Of a stretch of DNA of 64,000 nucleotides, positions 11,968 to 22,596 are shown in pieces. The stretch lies in assembly GCF_014356525.2 (NCBI RefSeq), contig NC_052506.1:30758192-30822191 (forward strand), written 5' to 3'. This DNA is from Nilaparvata lugens. Its lineage: Eukaryota > Arthropoda > Insecta > Hemiptera > Delphacidae. Both the position numbers and the translations under genes were made by a program. The notes under the pieces were generated by a model. The model saw nothing but the letters and a program-made list of their open reading frames with translations, had not been told where the DNA came from and searched no databases. Each line of letters opens with the position of its first letter. Position 1 is the stretch's first letter.

Positions 11968-12618
11968 TGGTGTGGCGAACTCACACAACTTTCCTTGCCG
12001 TTATGAAAATTGATCACCTGACGCTAGAGTACACGCGCATTTCAAATGTACTATTCAAAGATCCAAGCCAGCTGGTGACAGGACAATAATGCTGTAGACA
12101 CACGAAGTCTGCTATCTTTTCATAGTGAATGATTTAATAGAATCAACAGTTCTGTTGCCAACAGTTTGCAATTGAAATAATAACATTTTCTCGAAACTCG
12201 AGCTTATTTCCATTTTTAGGTGAAAATGTTACTGAACATTAATTGTAGAGATTTTCATGCTCAATCTTTTCCACTTGGAATTTTTTGTTTAAATAGTATC
12301 TGAAGCCTGATGATAATTGGGAATCTAAAATCAAACTTTGCATAGATGGGGCGGAGCTCCTGAAATTTTTACAGATATGGGACTCGTGGCAGTTGATAGA
12401 GCTTATCAGTGACTACTTCAGGTATAAATTTGATCAAAATCGTTGGAGCCGTTTTCGAGAATATCGCGAAAAACCCTGTTTTTGACAACATTTCTGCCAT
12501 TTCATCCGCCATCTTGAATTGCATTAGATTGAAATTGTTTGTGTCGGATCCTTATATTGTAAGGACCCTAAGATCAAAATTTCAAGTCACTCCGGAGATG
12601 AGATATTGTGTACACAGA

Positions 12619-12677
<59 letters not shown>

Positions 12678-12682
12678 CACAC

Positions 12683-12700
<18 letters not shown>
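11968..12700 (+). mobile_element. Dispersed repeat family ending in GGAAAGT, copy B
   Basis: It starts with TCTGGTGTGG followed by ACTCACACAACTTTCCTTGC, as does copy C at 21317. It then matches copy A through GGAGCCGTTTTCGAGA and CGCACATACACACACA. The 3' end is replaced by an expanded CA/TA microsatellite, so the GGAAAGT terminus is lost. Confidence 0.75.
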
Positions 12701-12772
<72 letters not shown>

Positions 12773-12812
12773 ATATATATAATATATATATATATAATAT
12801 ATATATATGAGG
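12618..12812. repeat. Compound (CA)n-(TA)n microsatellite
   Basis: About 75 bp of CA repeats run directly into about 120 bp of TA repeats. The CA part is the expanded internal microsatellite of repeat copy B. Translations across it (THTHTH, YIYIYI) are artefacts. Confidence 0.97.
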
Positions 12813-13034
12813 GGGTGAGAATAGAAGTGGTCTAACTCAGTTTTCTAAGATTTTCAGGACAGAGACTGAACTGAAGAGGGCTGTCGCAAAATCAGTAACT
12901 GTGAAAAACCGAGTTAAATTACTGAATATTGTTATTGAAGAATTACTCTAACTCGTACTGTTATTGCCACAGTCTTTACTTTTGTATTTACAAAAATATC
13001 AAGGTGTCATTGAGTTATACCACTTTGGTTCTCA
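12813..13034. mobile_element. MITE-like element with GTGAGAATA...TGGTTCTCA ends
   Basis: The left end GTGAGAATAGAAGTGGTCTA and the right end, read in reverse (TTGAGAACCAAAGTGGTATA), form an imperfect terminal inverted repeat of about 27 bp. The left end abuts the TA microsatellite. A related end occurs on the other strand at 18888-18912, again next to a TA run. Confidence 0.5.
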
Positions 13035-13089
13035 AGAAATTCCGAGTTTTGTTGAGTTTCAAAACAGTTCAAATTTATTCAAATTGATA

Positions 13090-13880
13090 CAATGACCTTA
13101 ATTTCAAACTATCACTATCAAAATGGAGTAATAATGTCAATAATGCACAAAATAATGAAAAAATAAAGTTAAAAAAATAGAGACTATATCACTAGGTACT
13201 ACTTTATTCATTGTAAACTTTGAGTCAGTAATACAGAAGTAAACTTAAATTTTTCAATCCATGGTACTAGCAGCCTAATAATTTTCAGTTTTAACTCAAA
13301 ATTATTATCAAAATGGAAAAAACAATGTCAATAATGCACAAAACAATGAACTAATAGAGGTTAAAAAAGAGACTATCACTACAACTTTGTTCATTATAAA
13401 CTTTGAGTCAGTAATAATAGAAGTAAACTGAAATTTCTCAATCCATGGTATTAATAGCCTAATAATTTTCAGTTGTAACTCAAAATTATTATCAAAATGG
13501 AAAAAACAAAAAGGTAACAATGCACAAAATAATGAACTAATAGAAGTTAAAAAAAGAGACTATCATTACAACTTTGTTCATTATAAACTTTAAGTCAATA
13601 ATAATAGAAGTAAACTCAAATTTTTCAATCCATGGTATTAGTAGCCTAATAATTTCCAGTAGTATCTCAAAATTATTATCAGAATGGATTAATAATGTCA
13701 ATAATGCACAAAATAATGAAGTACCAAAAGTTGAACAAATTAATAGAGACTGTCACTACTAACAACTTTGTTCATAATAAACTTTGAGTCAGTAATGCAG
13801 AAGTCAAATTTTTTAACCCATTGTATAAGTAATAATTTCCAGTATTTACTTGAAATTATTTACTAGTGGTAACTGAGAAT
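13090..13880. repeat. Tandem satellite, unit about 187 bp, four to five copies
   Basis: The word AATGCACAAAA recurs at 13142, 13333, 13519 and 13703. Each unit also has CAATCCATGGTA, TAATAATTTYCAGT, CAAAATTATTATCA and ACTTTGTTCATTATAAACTT. The last unit at 13790-13880 is partial and diverged. No coding role is seen. Confidence 0.9.
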
Positions 13881-13984
13881 TATGATTAATGCAATTACCA
13901 CTGAAAATTATTAACAATAGAATGGGTTATAAAAATGTGCAGTTTAGTTAACTTCTATATTACTGGCTCAATGTTTATAATAAA

Positions 13985-14220
13985 CAAAACAGTTGAAGGG
14001 CACAGGGGAAAAAGGGGTTAAGTCAATTTTTTCTCATTTTTTTTTATTTTGCCATTGCACAGTGACAGACAAGAGCTTTCAGATGGTATGGTTAAACATT
14101 GAAAAAAGGTGTTATATCACTATGAAATAAGTGTTTGAAAATACTGGCCACAGGGGAATAAGGAGTTAACTACAGCGCTACTGGGGAAAAAGGAGTCAAG
14201 TTCAGTACTGTATGAAAGGC
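13985..14220. repeat. Three GGGGAAAAAGGAGT-like motifs upstream of a transposase-like gene
   Basis: Related words occur at about 14006 (GGGGAAAAAGGGGTTAAG), 14155 (GGGGAATAAGGAGTTAA) and 14184 (GGGGAAAAAGGAGTCAAG), two of them preceded by ACA. They lie 350-550 bp before the start codon at 14560. They may be subterminal repeats of the element that carries the gene; no matching inverted copies were found downstream. Confidence 0.5.
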
Positions 14221-14559
14221 GCTGCAGTCGCTATACACTCTCGCGGTGTTTTGCAATATTTATTTCATTGTTTTATCCCAAAATATTCTTCACATAATTA
14301 TTTATTTCTTCAACCATTGATTTAGAAATTGTGATTTTCTATTTTTTCTATTGTGTTCTATCAGTTGAATCTCAACCTGTACGGTACTTGTTTTGAACAC
14401 AGTGGTCATTACAGTAGTTTTCAGTTCGTTGTTGAGGTTCTAGCGTTCCAGGTTATGTGAATGTGATGTGTATGAGCAATCTATAATAGATAATTTATTT
14501 TATGATTCGTTGATTGTGATAGCTTTTCAATTATTTAATTAGTAACACTAATTAGTGCA

Positions 14560-15174
14560 ATGAGTGACAGTGACGAATTTTGCGATATCAAGACAAAAAA
14601 ACGTAAAGTTAAAGGGAGATTGAATGATGTGGCAAAAAAAATTAGAATGCAGAGCCATGAAGCTGGTTCATCGTGTAAGTGTAGAAATAACTGCTTCGAC
14701 AGTGAAGGACTCACTTTAGAAGTGAGGGACACAGTTTTAAAAAATTTCAACCTCCTTGAAAGTGTAAATGAACAAAACTCATATCTTTGCGGACTTATTT
14801 CCATTGTTCCGGTGCAAAAAAGAAGACCAACGGTAGCGATTGAGTCAGCTAAACTTCGGGACGTTACCTGTAAGTATAAAGTTCGAGCCGTCCAAAATGA
14901 AAAAGTATGTGAATGGCTTATCTGCCGAAAGGCGTTTATATCCATTCATATAAGGGGCAATCATAAAAACAGACCCCACAAAATTAGCGATGAGGTGAGA
15001 GATCTGATAAAAGAGCATATAGGCTCATTTAATGGAAGGGGAGCTCATTACTGTTTGAAAGATACTTCTAAAAAATATCTTCCCGATGACCTGAATATTT
15101 CAATTATGCACAAAATGTTTACAAAAAAATATCCCAATGTAAAGTGTTCCTATGATAACATAGAAAAATGTTGA
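14560..15174 (+). CDS. Transposase-like family, N-terminal half only
   Basis: 204 residues. The first 45 are basic (TKKRKVKGR, a likely nuclear localisation signal). A Cys-rich segment CKCRNNCFDSEG follows at about residues 38-50, then SVNEQNSYLCGLI and VQKRRP. These line up with the same points of the longer minus-strand protein at 16121-17434 (CNCRLECFDS, RQNAYLTGLIHI, VAVRRP), so the two are paralogues. This copy ends at a stop after CSYDNIEKC, before the region that holds the WDE, YSD and NDSD motifs in its relative. It is therefore catalytically incomplete, either a truncated transposon gene or a small derived protein. No intron is evident. The start is the first Met in frame and sits after an AT-rich leader. 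Confidence 0.65.
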   Translation: MSDSDEFCDIKTKKRKVKGRLNDVAKKIRMQSHEAGSSCKCRNNCFDSEGLTLEVRDTVLKNFNLLESVNEQNSYLCGLISIVPVQKRRPTVAIESAKLRDVTCKYKVRAVQNEKVCEWLICRKAFISIHIRGNHKNRPHKISDEVRDLIKEHIGSFNGRGAHYCLKDTSKKYLPDDLNISIMHKMFTKKYPNVKCSYDNIEKC

Positions 15175-15390
15175 ATATTCAAAATTATTATGATATTATG
15201 GAGACGAATTTCAAAACATAAGGCTTGATACAATACAATGTTTTTGTATTTATTTATTTATTATTTATTATTATATTTATTTATTATTTATATTTAATTA
15301 TTTATTATTTAATGATACAATTTAGGCTTATATTAGTGTAAGCCTACTAAGGATTACAGTGTGATTACTAGTAATTGACCATGAATAATA
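15175..15390. other. AT-rich spacer between two convergent genes
   Basis: TTTATTA-rich sequence at 15240-15312 separates the two tail-to-tail genes. Poly(A) signals for either gene may lie here (AATAA words are present on both strands), but none stands out. Confidence 0.6.
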
Positions 15391-17434
15391 TTATGTATTT
15401 AAAAGTTCATCATCATCTTCGCCATCATCAAGAAAGGTTACTTCTTCAGCATTGTTGGAACTTTTGATGTTCTTGAAGTATGGGTGATACACTGGAGGAA
15501 TGTATTTGAGGAGGAATAACATATCCCTTTTCTTCAGTACATTGATGATACGTTGCTCTGTGTAGAGTTGATCTGGCTTGGGTAGAGTTGTTTTTGGTCG
15601 ACCTTTAACTGGTTTTGGATGCAAATCCAAAGTCAGAAATGGTTCATCATCATCAAGGCGGGTATTATACATGATTTTGAAAGGATTGTCTTTTCTGTAT
15701 CGAAGCCATTGAATAGAAAGCCATTTCACATCTTCATTGTTTGTGTTCTTTGATCGCCGCATTATTGATTTCTCCAACTTGGCAGTTGATATGAAGTCTT
15801 CAGCCACCATTTTGACAACAATAAAGCGATTTTTTTCCTGGCAGAAGCTATGACATTAAACCAATCATCTGGCAAATAGATTGGTTTGCCTTTTGCAGAT
15901 TTTTCTATGAGACCAAAATCTGAATCATTTGGCAAGTAGGAATGGCCAGATACCAAGAACTTTTGGTCCACAACATTGATTGTAGGACTATTCTGCACAA
16001 GATGCATTAGAGACAGGGCAACCTTGATATCACGATTTTGCCCTGTGCATGTATCACTGTAAATTATGATGTGACTTTGAGTGGATACATGTAAATCAAT
16101 ATGCTTCAAAATTGAAGAGGCTACTTCTTGAGACCCCGAGAAGCCGTGCATTCGTCCCAAACATACATAGTTGCATTATTTGAAGCAAGGTTGTGTATTC
16201 CTAAATTGTAGCAATACATATTACGCCGGTAATAAGCATCTGAAACACTGAGCCTAGGGAAAGGAAGAGCTTTTTGGAGATCAACACTCAGGGCTAGAAT
16301 TTCATCGCTTTGTTCTTGTGCTAGTTCTGCGTCAGCTTTCAAATAATCTCTAGCTTTATCAGCTTTAGCCAAGTGAACTTTGTGTTTGTTTTTCAAATCT
16401 ACCAATTTTTGTTTGTCTGATTCTACATCAATGGATATTTTAAATATATCACATACTTTACAAGTGTCTTTCCTGGTAACATGAAAGTGTAGATTGAATT
16501 TTGTGTTGAAAATATACCTATAATAATGTTCTTTTTCAGGTACAACACCTAGCACTGAACAACTTTCTACATACAGCTGATACATTTTTCTCAAATTCAG
16601 TTCTGGATTAAGATATTTTCTGTTTGGATTGTCTTTACGAGTGTAGTGGCTCTGAAATGCTGGGAAACTGTTGATGTGGTCAACTATGCCTTGCACTTTA
16701 TTCTCTGGAATTTTTGTAGCTGTTTGATTTTTCCCTCTGAGGTCTTCTCCTGGTGATTTACCCAGCTTTAATTCCTGTAGAGCTCTAGCAACTCTGCCGT
16801 TTGATACTGAAAAAGTATCCAAGAAGTATTGTTTGCATACTTTGAGAGTTTTCCCAGCAACTTGTAAATAATATTTACAGGAATTTTGCCGTTCTGGCTT
16901 GCTGCCATTGACTGGCCTTCTCACAGCTACTTGACCTATGTGAATGAGTCCAGTAAGATAAGCATTTTGTCTAGAAAAATCAGACATACCATAAAAGCTA
17001 TTGAAAATAGCATGTCGTTGCTCTTCAGTCACTGAATCAAAACATTCGAGGCGGCAATTACAGTTTTTATTAATGAAGTTCTTTCTGTGAACTAAAACAC
17101 CTTTATAATTAAGGTACTCTTTACCTGAATTTCTTAATCTTTTGGCTGTGGATTGTTTTGTACAATCTGGTTTTCTCATTCTCTTACGAGGTTTTAGAGG
17201 TGGTGTATCATCAGCGTCGTGTGGAACATTGTCAGCATTGTGTGGAACATCACCATCTTGTGGAACATCAGCGTTGTGTGGAACATCAGCGTTGTGTGGA
17301 ACATCAGCGTTGTGTAGAACATCAGCGTTGTGTAGAACATCAGCGTTGTGTTGATCATCAGCGTTGTGAAGAGAGGCAGTGGTGTGGCAGATCAGTTGTC
17401 TGTAGCAGTAGTAGAGCATCAGCAGGCTGATCCT
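15391..17434 (-). pseudogene. Transposase-like family member, main exon with two frameshifts
   Basis: Three overlapping frames give about 670 residues once two single-base breaks are allowed for. Order: HNADVP hexapeptide repeats (residues about 10-55), basic RKRMRKP, the Cys motif CNCRLECFDS, RQNAYLTGLIHI, a K/R-rich middle, HYYRYIFNTKF, a CKVCDIF zinc-binding-like pair, then YVWDECTASRG, IIYSDTCTGQNRD and LPNDSDFGLIE. The last three resemble a D-D-D/E catalytic triad of a cut-and-paste transposase; that is my inference. The breaks fall in a C run at 16134-16137 and a T run at 15830-15836, so assembly error is as likely as true decay. The C-terminus is acidic (FLDDGEDDDE). Such proteins are common in insect genomes as uncharacterised, transposon-like families; I cannot name the superfamily. 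Confidence 0.7.
17200..17380. repeat. 18-bp tandem repeat encoding HNADVP/L
   Basis: About eight copies of an 18-bp unit (plus strand GTTGTGTGGAACATCAGC) lie in the N-terminal part of the main exon. The unit length is a multiple of three, so copy-number change keeps the frame. One unit is variant (PQDGDV). Confidence 0.9.
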
Positions 17435-17949
17435 CTGAAAAGATCACAAAAATAAATGCTAAAGTTCATCTTAGTATTGATTGAATATGGTTCAAAAAAG
17501 AATAATAAGTGTAAGAAATTTCAATTAGTTATTTTATTACAATAATACAATGTTAAGGAATGAAAAAATATATAACATCAATCTTTATGCTACTTAGTTG
17601 GAAGCTGATAAACAGCCTATTGCTTGTATGAAGTTTTGCATTGTTCAGACTAATTCTAGCTAACATAACTTTCAAATCTTTGTAATTGAACTGTTGAACT
17701 TTTCACTCTACTGTATGAGAACTGTATGAGTAGTCTACTGTATGTACCGTATTTCAAGACAGTTGAACTTTTAACTCTACTGTATGAGCTAGTATCAATT
17801 TGTACTATTTTTGAAAAAGTACTGTGTATTTTACAAAAATACACAGTGCACACGTTCTTATGCACCTTTATATTTCATTTCTGGTTATTTGATATTATGA
17901 ACCAAGCTTGAACTGAAATCGAAAACAAATATATTGAAAATGGTGATAC

Positions 17950-18018
17950 CTGGAGATATTGAGATGCACTGCAATCCCGAGGGCTCAGGCTGTCCTCTCA
18001 ATGATCCAGTATCTGAAT
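17950..18018 (-). CDS. Putative exon 2 of the transposase-like gene
   Basis: The 69-nt segment is bounded by TTTTTCAG and GTATCACC, and continues exon 1 in phase (D-SDTGSLRGQPEPSGLQ). It is rich in Ser, Gly and Pro. Its phase does not fit the main exon starting at 17434, so either one more indel is present, or the exon model is wrong here. Confidence 0.45.
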
Positions 18019-18497
18019 CTGAAAAATACACAGAAAAAATATCACATTATAGATCATGGAAAACTTGAAGTTAGGGTTCATCTGAGATATATCAACAAGA
18101 ATGCTCAATTCAAATAGGTAAGAGTTCAAGACCTCTATGACCCTGCAAATTTTATAGTTTTAGCTCATTATACAATAATGGCTCAAACCATGATAAGACG
18201 TATAGCAATGAACATGCAAAATGGGAGGTGCGGCACTTTCAAATATCCAATACGTAATTGTTCAAATTGGATATGTTATTCTGAAAATTCACCAATAGCT
18301 GTTTATGAGAAATTTGAATTGAAATTGATATCACTTTTCAATTTTATACCATGGTCAGAGTTAAAATATTGTATCGTTATATTATTTCTAGTAATACTTA
18401 CAGAATAAGCTTGAATAATTAGTTTGGAATAAGTTTTAAGAGTGATAACCTCAAAAACGCAACAATACCTAATAGCCTGAATGAATTTATATCTTAC

Positions 18498-18624
18498 CTT
18501 CAGAGTTGTAATCAAGGGCACTTGGATGGAATTCTTTATCTTTATCACTGTCATAATCTTCTTCACTACTCCCACTCTCTTCTTCAATTGCATCTTGCAG
18601 ACTTTTACCGGACAAAAACGACAT
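18498..18624 (-). CDS. Putative first coding exon of the transposase-like gene
   Basis: It starts MSFLSGKSLQDAIEEESGSS and runs on with acidic and serine-rich residues (SEEDYDSDKDKE) to a good donor GTAAGA. Acidic N-termini are common in this type of nuclear protein. Position, strand and splice signals tie it to the exons downstream; no homology search was possible. Confidence 0.5.
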
Positions 18625-18684
18625 ACCGATACCGTACAACAATAATTGAACAACAGCTCTACTCTACGCAGTACGCACTTTGGT

Positions 18685-18912
18685 AACAATCAAAGTGGTA
18701 CAACTCCGTCACTCGGAGTTATACCATTTCAAATCTGAATAGAATTGCAGTTTTGTTGAGGGGATAGAATTGTGCTGCTATCTATGCATGAACGAAGGAA
18801 CTATGATTTATACCACTTATACACTAAATAGATACTACTATTAAGAGTTGAAATCAGCTGTTATCCCAATTTCGAGAAAAAATTAGTTGGACCACTTTTA
18901 TTCTCACCCCCT
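18685..18912. mobile_element. MITE-like segment with ACTTTTATTCTCACC end and internal hairpin
   Basis: Its right end, read on the minus strand, GGTGAGAATAAAAGTGGTCC, matches the left end of the element at 12813. At the other side AAGTGGTACAACTCCG and CGGAGTTATACCATTT form a short hairpin at about 18690-18726. A TA run adjoins at 18916-18939. The boundaries are uncertain. Confidence 0.45.
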
Positions 18913-19037
18913 CATATATATATATATATATATATATTTTAGAAAAAAATGCCAGCCTATTAATTATTGTGTGAACTAAGCTGTGAGAAATATTAATAAT
19001 TTTATACTTGAGGATAATATGATGGTAGGTACTGTTT

Positions 19038-19271
19038 GACCAGCGAAAGAAAGTCCCCGGCAAACTGGAGCAATAGTAGGCTAAAATGACTCCAGCTCGA
19101 TAAATATTGGCTCAAAAATTATGAATTTGGTCTCAAATTGTAGGAAACCTTGTAGTCTTCAAATTTAATCCAAATTTATAATTTTTGAACCAATATTTAC
19201 CGAGCTGGAGTCATTTGAGCCCATTATTGCTCCAGTTTGTCGGGGACTTTCTTTCGCTGGTCAAACTGTAT
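19038..19271. mobile_element. Foldback MITE with GACCAGCGAAAGAAAGTCCC ends
   Basis: Nearly perfect arms of about 95 bp: TTTGACCAGCGAAAGAAAGT at the left returns inverted at the right end, and the arms run inward through TGACTCCAGCTCG and AATATTGGYTCAAAAATTAT. No coding sequence. The inner part matches elements at 24608 and 26344 whose outer ends differ. Confidence 0.9.
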
Positions 19272-19279
19272 GTGATTAC

Positions 19280-21310
19280 AACACTAGCTAGCTTGGCTCT
19301 AGTTTTGTTGAAAAATTTAACATTAAATCAAAATTAGACCAAGCAAAACAGCATTCAAGCTTGCCAGTTCTGTAAACTTACCCTGATAGTGATAATACAA
19401 GGATGTTCTACTGTAATCTTTTCCATTGATAATGAAATATGATGAATTCCTTTAAAAAATTTTAACAGTATTTTATGTTTTTACAGAAGGGCTCCAGAGA
19501 GTCTCACCCATGCATCTAAGTCACTGTTGCTGTCAGAAAGTTGGGTTGACTTACTCATCAATTGTGCAACTACATGTAAACAGATTTATGATTTATTTAT
19601 TTATTCATTTGAATAGAAGAATATAATAGACTTGAAGGATAAAAGCACAGACAATTAAGTCCAAAACGCATTTTTTCCAAATTTTGAGAATCACTTAGAA
19701 TGGCCTAAAGGTTATGTTTACAATCCACGTTCACTTATTACAAATTTCCACATGTGATGGTTAAAAACTGTTATTTATTAATGTTGATGTTATTCATAAT
19801 TCAACTTATAAGATGTAAAATTCATCTCTGCTTTTTTTACAATTTCATGCTGCAATAATAAGGCCTCGGACATGATACGAGCGGCGAGCGGTGAGCGGCA
19901 TGTTAGGCTAGTTGCACACACATCATATGTTTGCCAAGCTTCAATCAATCTAGTAAAATTTATAGGGACGGCAAAAAACTGGCAGTGTTTGTGCAACTAG
20001 CCTAACATACCGCTCTCCGCTCGTATCGTGTCCGACAATGATGACCTAACAATGATATGGGTCTTAACAGGCTTATATAATTACATCAAATCTACAGGTA
20101 ATAAACCAAAAGCTTATTACAAATGCCATTCATTATGTAATAACTTGTATAATTTCAAGTATTGTACTTGCTTTCTTTAAATTCATAAAGTGAAAATTTT
20201 GAAATCTACAACAGATCATTGAAAAAATAGTTTCAAATAATAATAATTATTACTTAGAGTTCAAAGAGTGGGAAATTTGACTTTGTATCACGTTCCATTT
20301 GCAATCCATTTTCTGAAGAAAAATCACAACATAACGAAAAAACAGTTGAATCATGTTCACTATTTTTCTCATGTGGTGCTGTCATGATTTCTTTGACAAA
20401 GATTGACTTCATTGAGAAAGCATTCAACTACTGTATGCCATTGATACAAGCGAATGTGATTTGTGAAAGTACAAATCCTAAGAGCTTATTGGTTTTCTAT
20501 AGTATTATCTGAATTTATTTCAGCTTCAAATTGATTAAAAACACTTTTCAAATCTCAAATCACATTTGTTCTATTCCAATTTATCTGTACCATTAGAAAT
20601 AACGGACTATTTACTCAATTATTCTATTTAATCAGATTCCTATTACAATTTCTTTCTTGGTACTAGTATTATTCAAGCTAAGTATTATAAATATCAATAA
20701 GTGGACTAATATTCTCAAGAGAACAGTAACACGCTTTATCTTTCTGGAGAATTAGGATCACTATTAGCATACTTCATCAGGAAAATATTGAGTGAAATTT
20801 TATCGTGAGGATATTTTTCAGGAATAAGATCGTTTCCATAAAAAGCCTTCATCCAGAAGACCTGAAAAATATTTCTTACAATCTAAAATTACACTTGCTG
20901 TTGTTATACAATCTATGCTAATAGACCTTTCATTTTCAAAATGTCAAGAAAATGAATATATCAATGAATTGATTTTTTCAAGTTATATGTTTGACTTTGA
21001 AGTATATTTCAGGCACTATCAAAAGATTTCAATATTTCCAATTTGTTTCCATCTATTTTAATTCACTTTCTAAGATTTATCATAACTTCAAGTAAATACA
21101 TAGAAACATGCATTGAGCTTCTGTAGAGCTGTAGGCATTTACCCCGAGTTTTGAATACCCGGGTATTTTACATCTGTATTGGCAAAGGTTAATTTCAAAC
21201 TCAATCTGCATTACTTTTTTCATATAAACCTACTCTGAATCTCTAGTTCAAAAGTAGTAGATAGATGAAACATAAATTTAGTTTATTTATAGTGGTAGTA
21301 GAGGACTTAT
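19280..21310. other. Intergenic, no gene recognised apart from one MITE
   Basis: AT-rich sequence without a coding region I can support. The foldback at 19865-20037 is listed separately. Confidence 0.5.
19865..20037. mobile_element. Foldback MITE with CGGACATGATACGAGCGG ends
   Basis: The left arm CGGACATGATACGAGCGG... GCATGTTAGGCTAGTTGCAC returns inverted at the right end as GTGCAACTAGCCTAACATAC and CCGCTCGTATCGTGTCCG. The arms are about 60 bp with a loop of about 55 bp. No coding sequence. Confidence 0.85.
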
Positions 21311-21599
21311 TAAAAAATCTGGTGTGGTACACTCACACAACTTTCCTTGCTCATATTCGAAACTACGATCAGACTTTTGTATATGTGTATATATAATTGT
21401 TTTCAGAGTACTTTTTCCTTTGTGTAAATTGTGAAATTCAATGATTTTTTTAGTCGTCATTTTTTTAAAGTCGTCAAAACAGCTGTTCTACAGATGAAAT
21501 ATCTCGACTATGTGTTCTTTTTATGAACTGCTCTACCTACCTACCTCATGCACGAGAAGGAGGTTACAAAGTCCATTTCTCAAGGATGGGGTGGACCCC

Positions 21600-22420
21600 C
21601 CATTAGTTTCCCAGAAAGGAGACTCATGCCAGTTAATAGAGCTGATAAATAACTATACAGAGTATGAATTTGAAAAAAATCGGTCAAGTTATTTTGAAAA
21701 AATCGTGAAAAACATGGTTTTTTAGTAATTATCCGCCATTTTTCTCAAGAATATTACGGAGCTCCTGCAATTTTCCAAGGAAAAAACTCATGTCATTTGA
21801 TAGGACTTGACCCATGGCTTGAATTTGAAGAAAATCGTTAGAGCCGTTTTCGAGAAAACCGTGAAAAACCTGGTTTTTGGTCATTATCCGCCATTTTTCT
21901 CAAGAATATTACGGAGCTCATGGAATTTTCCCAGAAATGAGACTCATGCCAGTTGATAGTGCTTATGAATATCTATCCATGGTATAAATTTGAAGAAAAT
22001 CGTTAGAGCCGTTTTCGAGAAAACCGTGAAAAACCTGGTTTTTGGTCATTATCCGCCATTTTTCTCAAGAATATTACGGAGCTCCTGAAATTTTCCCAGA
22101 AATGAAACTTATGCCAGTTGATAGGGCTTGAAAAAAGCTATCCATGGTATAAATTTGAAGAAAATCGTTGGAGCCGTTTTCGAGAAAACCGTGAAAAACA
22201 TGTTTTTTTTAGTCATTTTCCGCCATTTTTCTCAAGAATATTACGGAGCTCCTGAAATTTTCCCAGAAATGAGACTTATGCTAGTTGATAGAGCTCATAA
22301 ATAGCTATCCATGATATAAATTTGAAGAAAATCGTTAGAGCCATTTTCGAGAAAAACGTGAAAAACATGGTTTTTTAGTAATTATCCGCCATTTTTTCCG
22401 CCATCTTGAATTGAATTTTA
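21600..22420. repeat. Tandem units of about 160 bp inside repeat copy C
   Basis: TACGGAGCTC recurs at 21754, 21910, 22075 and 22242 (spacing 156, 165, 167). Each unit carries ATGCCAGTTGATAG, TTTGAAGAAAATCGTT, GAGCCGTTTTCGAGAAAACC and CCGCCATTTTTCTCAAGAAT. Copies A and B have only a single such unit. Confidence 0.9.
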
Positions 22421-22521
22421 TTGAATTTCTTATTGTCGGGTCCTCATGGTATAAGGACCTTAAGTTTAAAATTTCAAGTCGATCGGTTAATTAGGAATGG
22501 AGTTATCGTGTTCACAGACAT

Positions 22522-22596
22522 ACACACACACACACACATACACACACACACACATACACACACACACATACACACACACACATACACACACACACA
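22522..22596. repeat. (CA)n microsatellite with TA interruptions
   Basis: Runs of CACACACA broken by regular CATA steps. It is the internal microsatellite of repeat copy C. Confidence 0.95.

Noticed and set aside
12409..12835. Frames of THTHTH and YIYIYI repeats
   Set aside because: Pure CA and TA microsatellite translation.
15391..16160. Two separate small genes downstream of the long transposase-like frame
   Set aside because: Their peptides continue the same protein (SQEVASSILKH follows CTASRG), so they are parts of one gene split by one-base frameshifts.
21600..22420. CRISPR-like array of spaced repeats
   Set aside because: The unit is about 160 bp without short repeats and unique spacers, and the genome is eukaryotic; it is a minisatellite within a repeat element.
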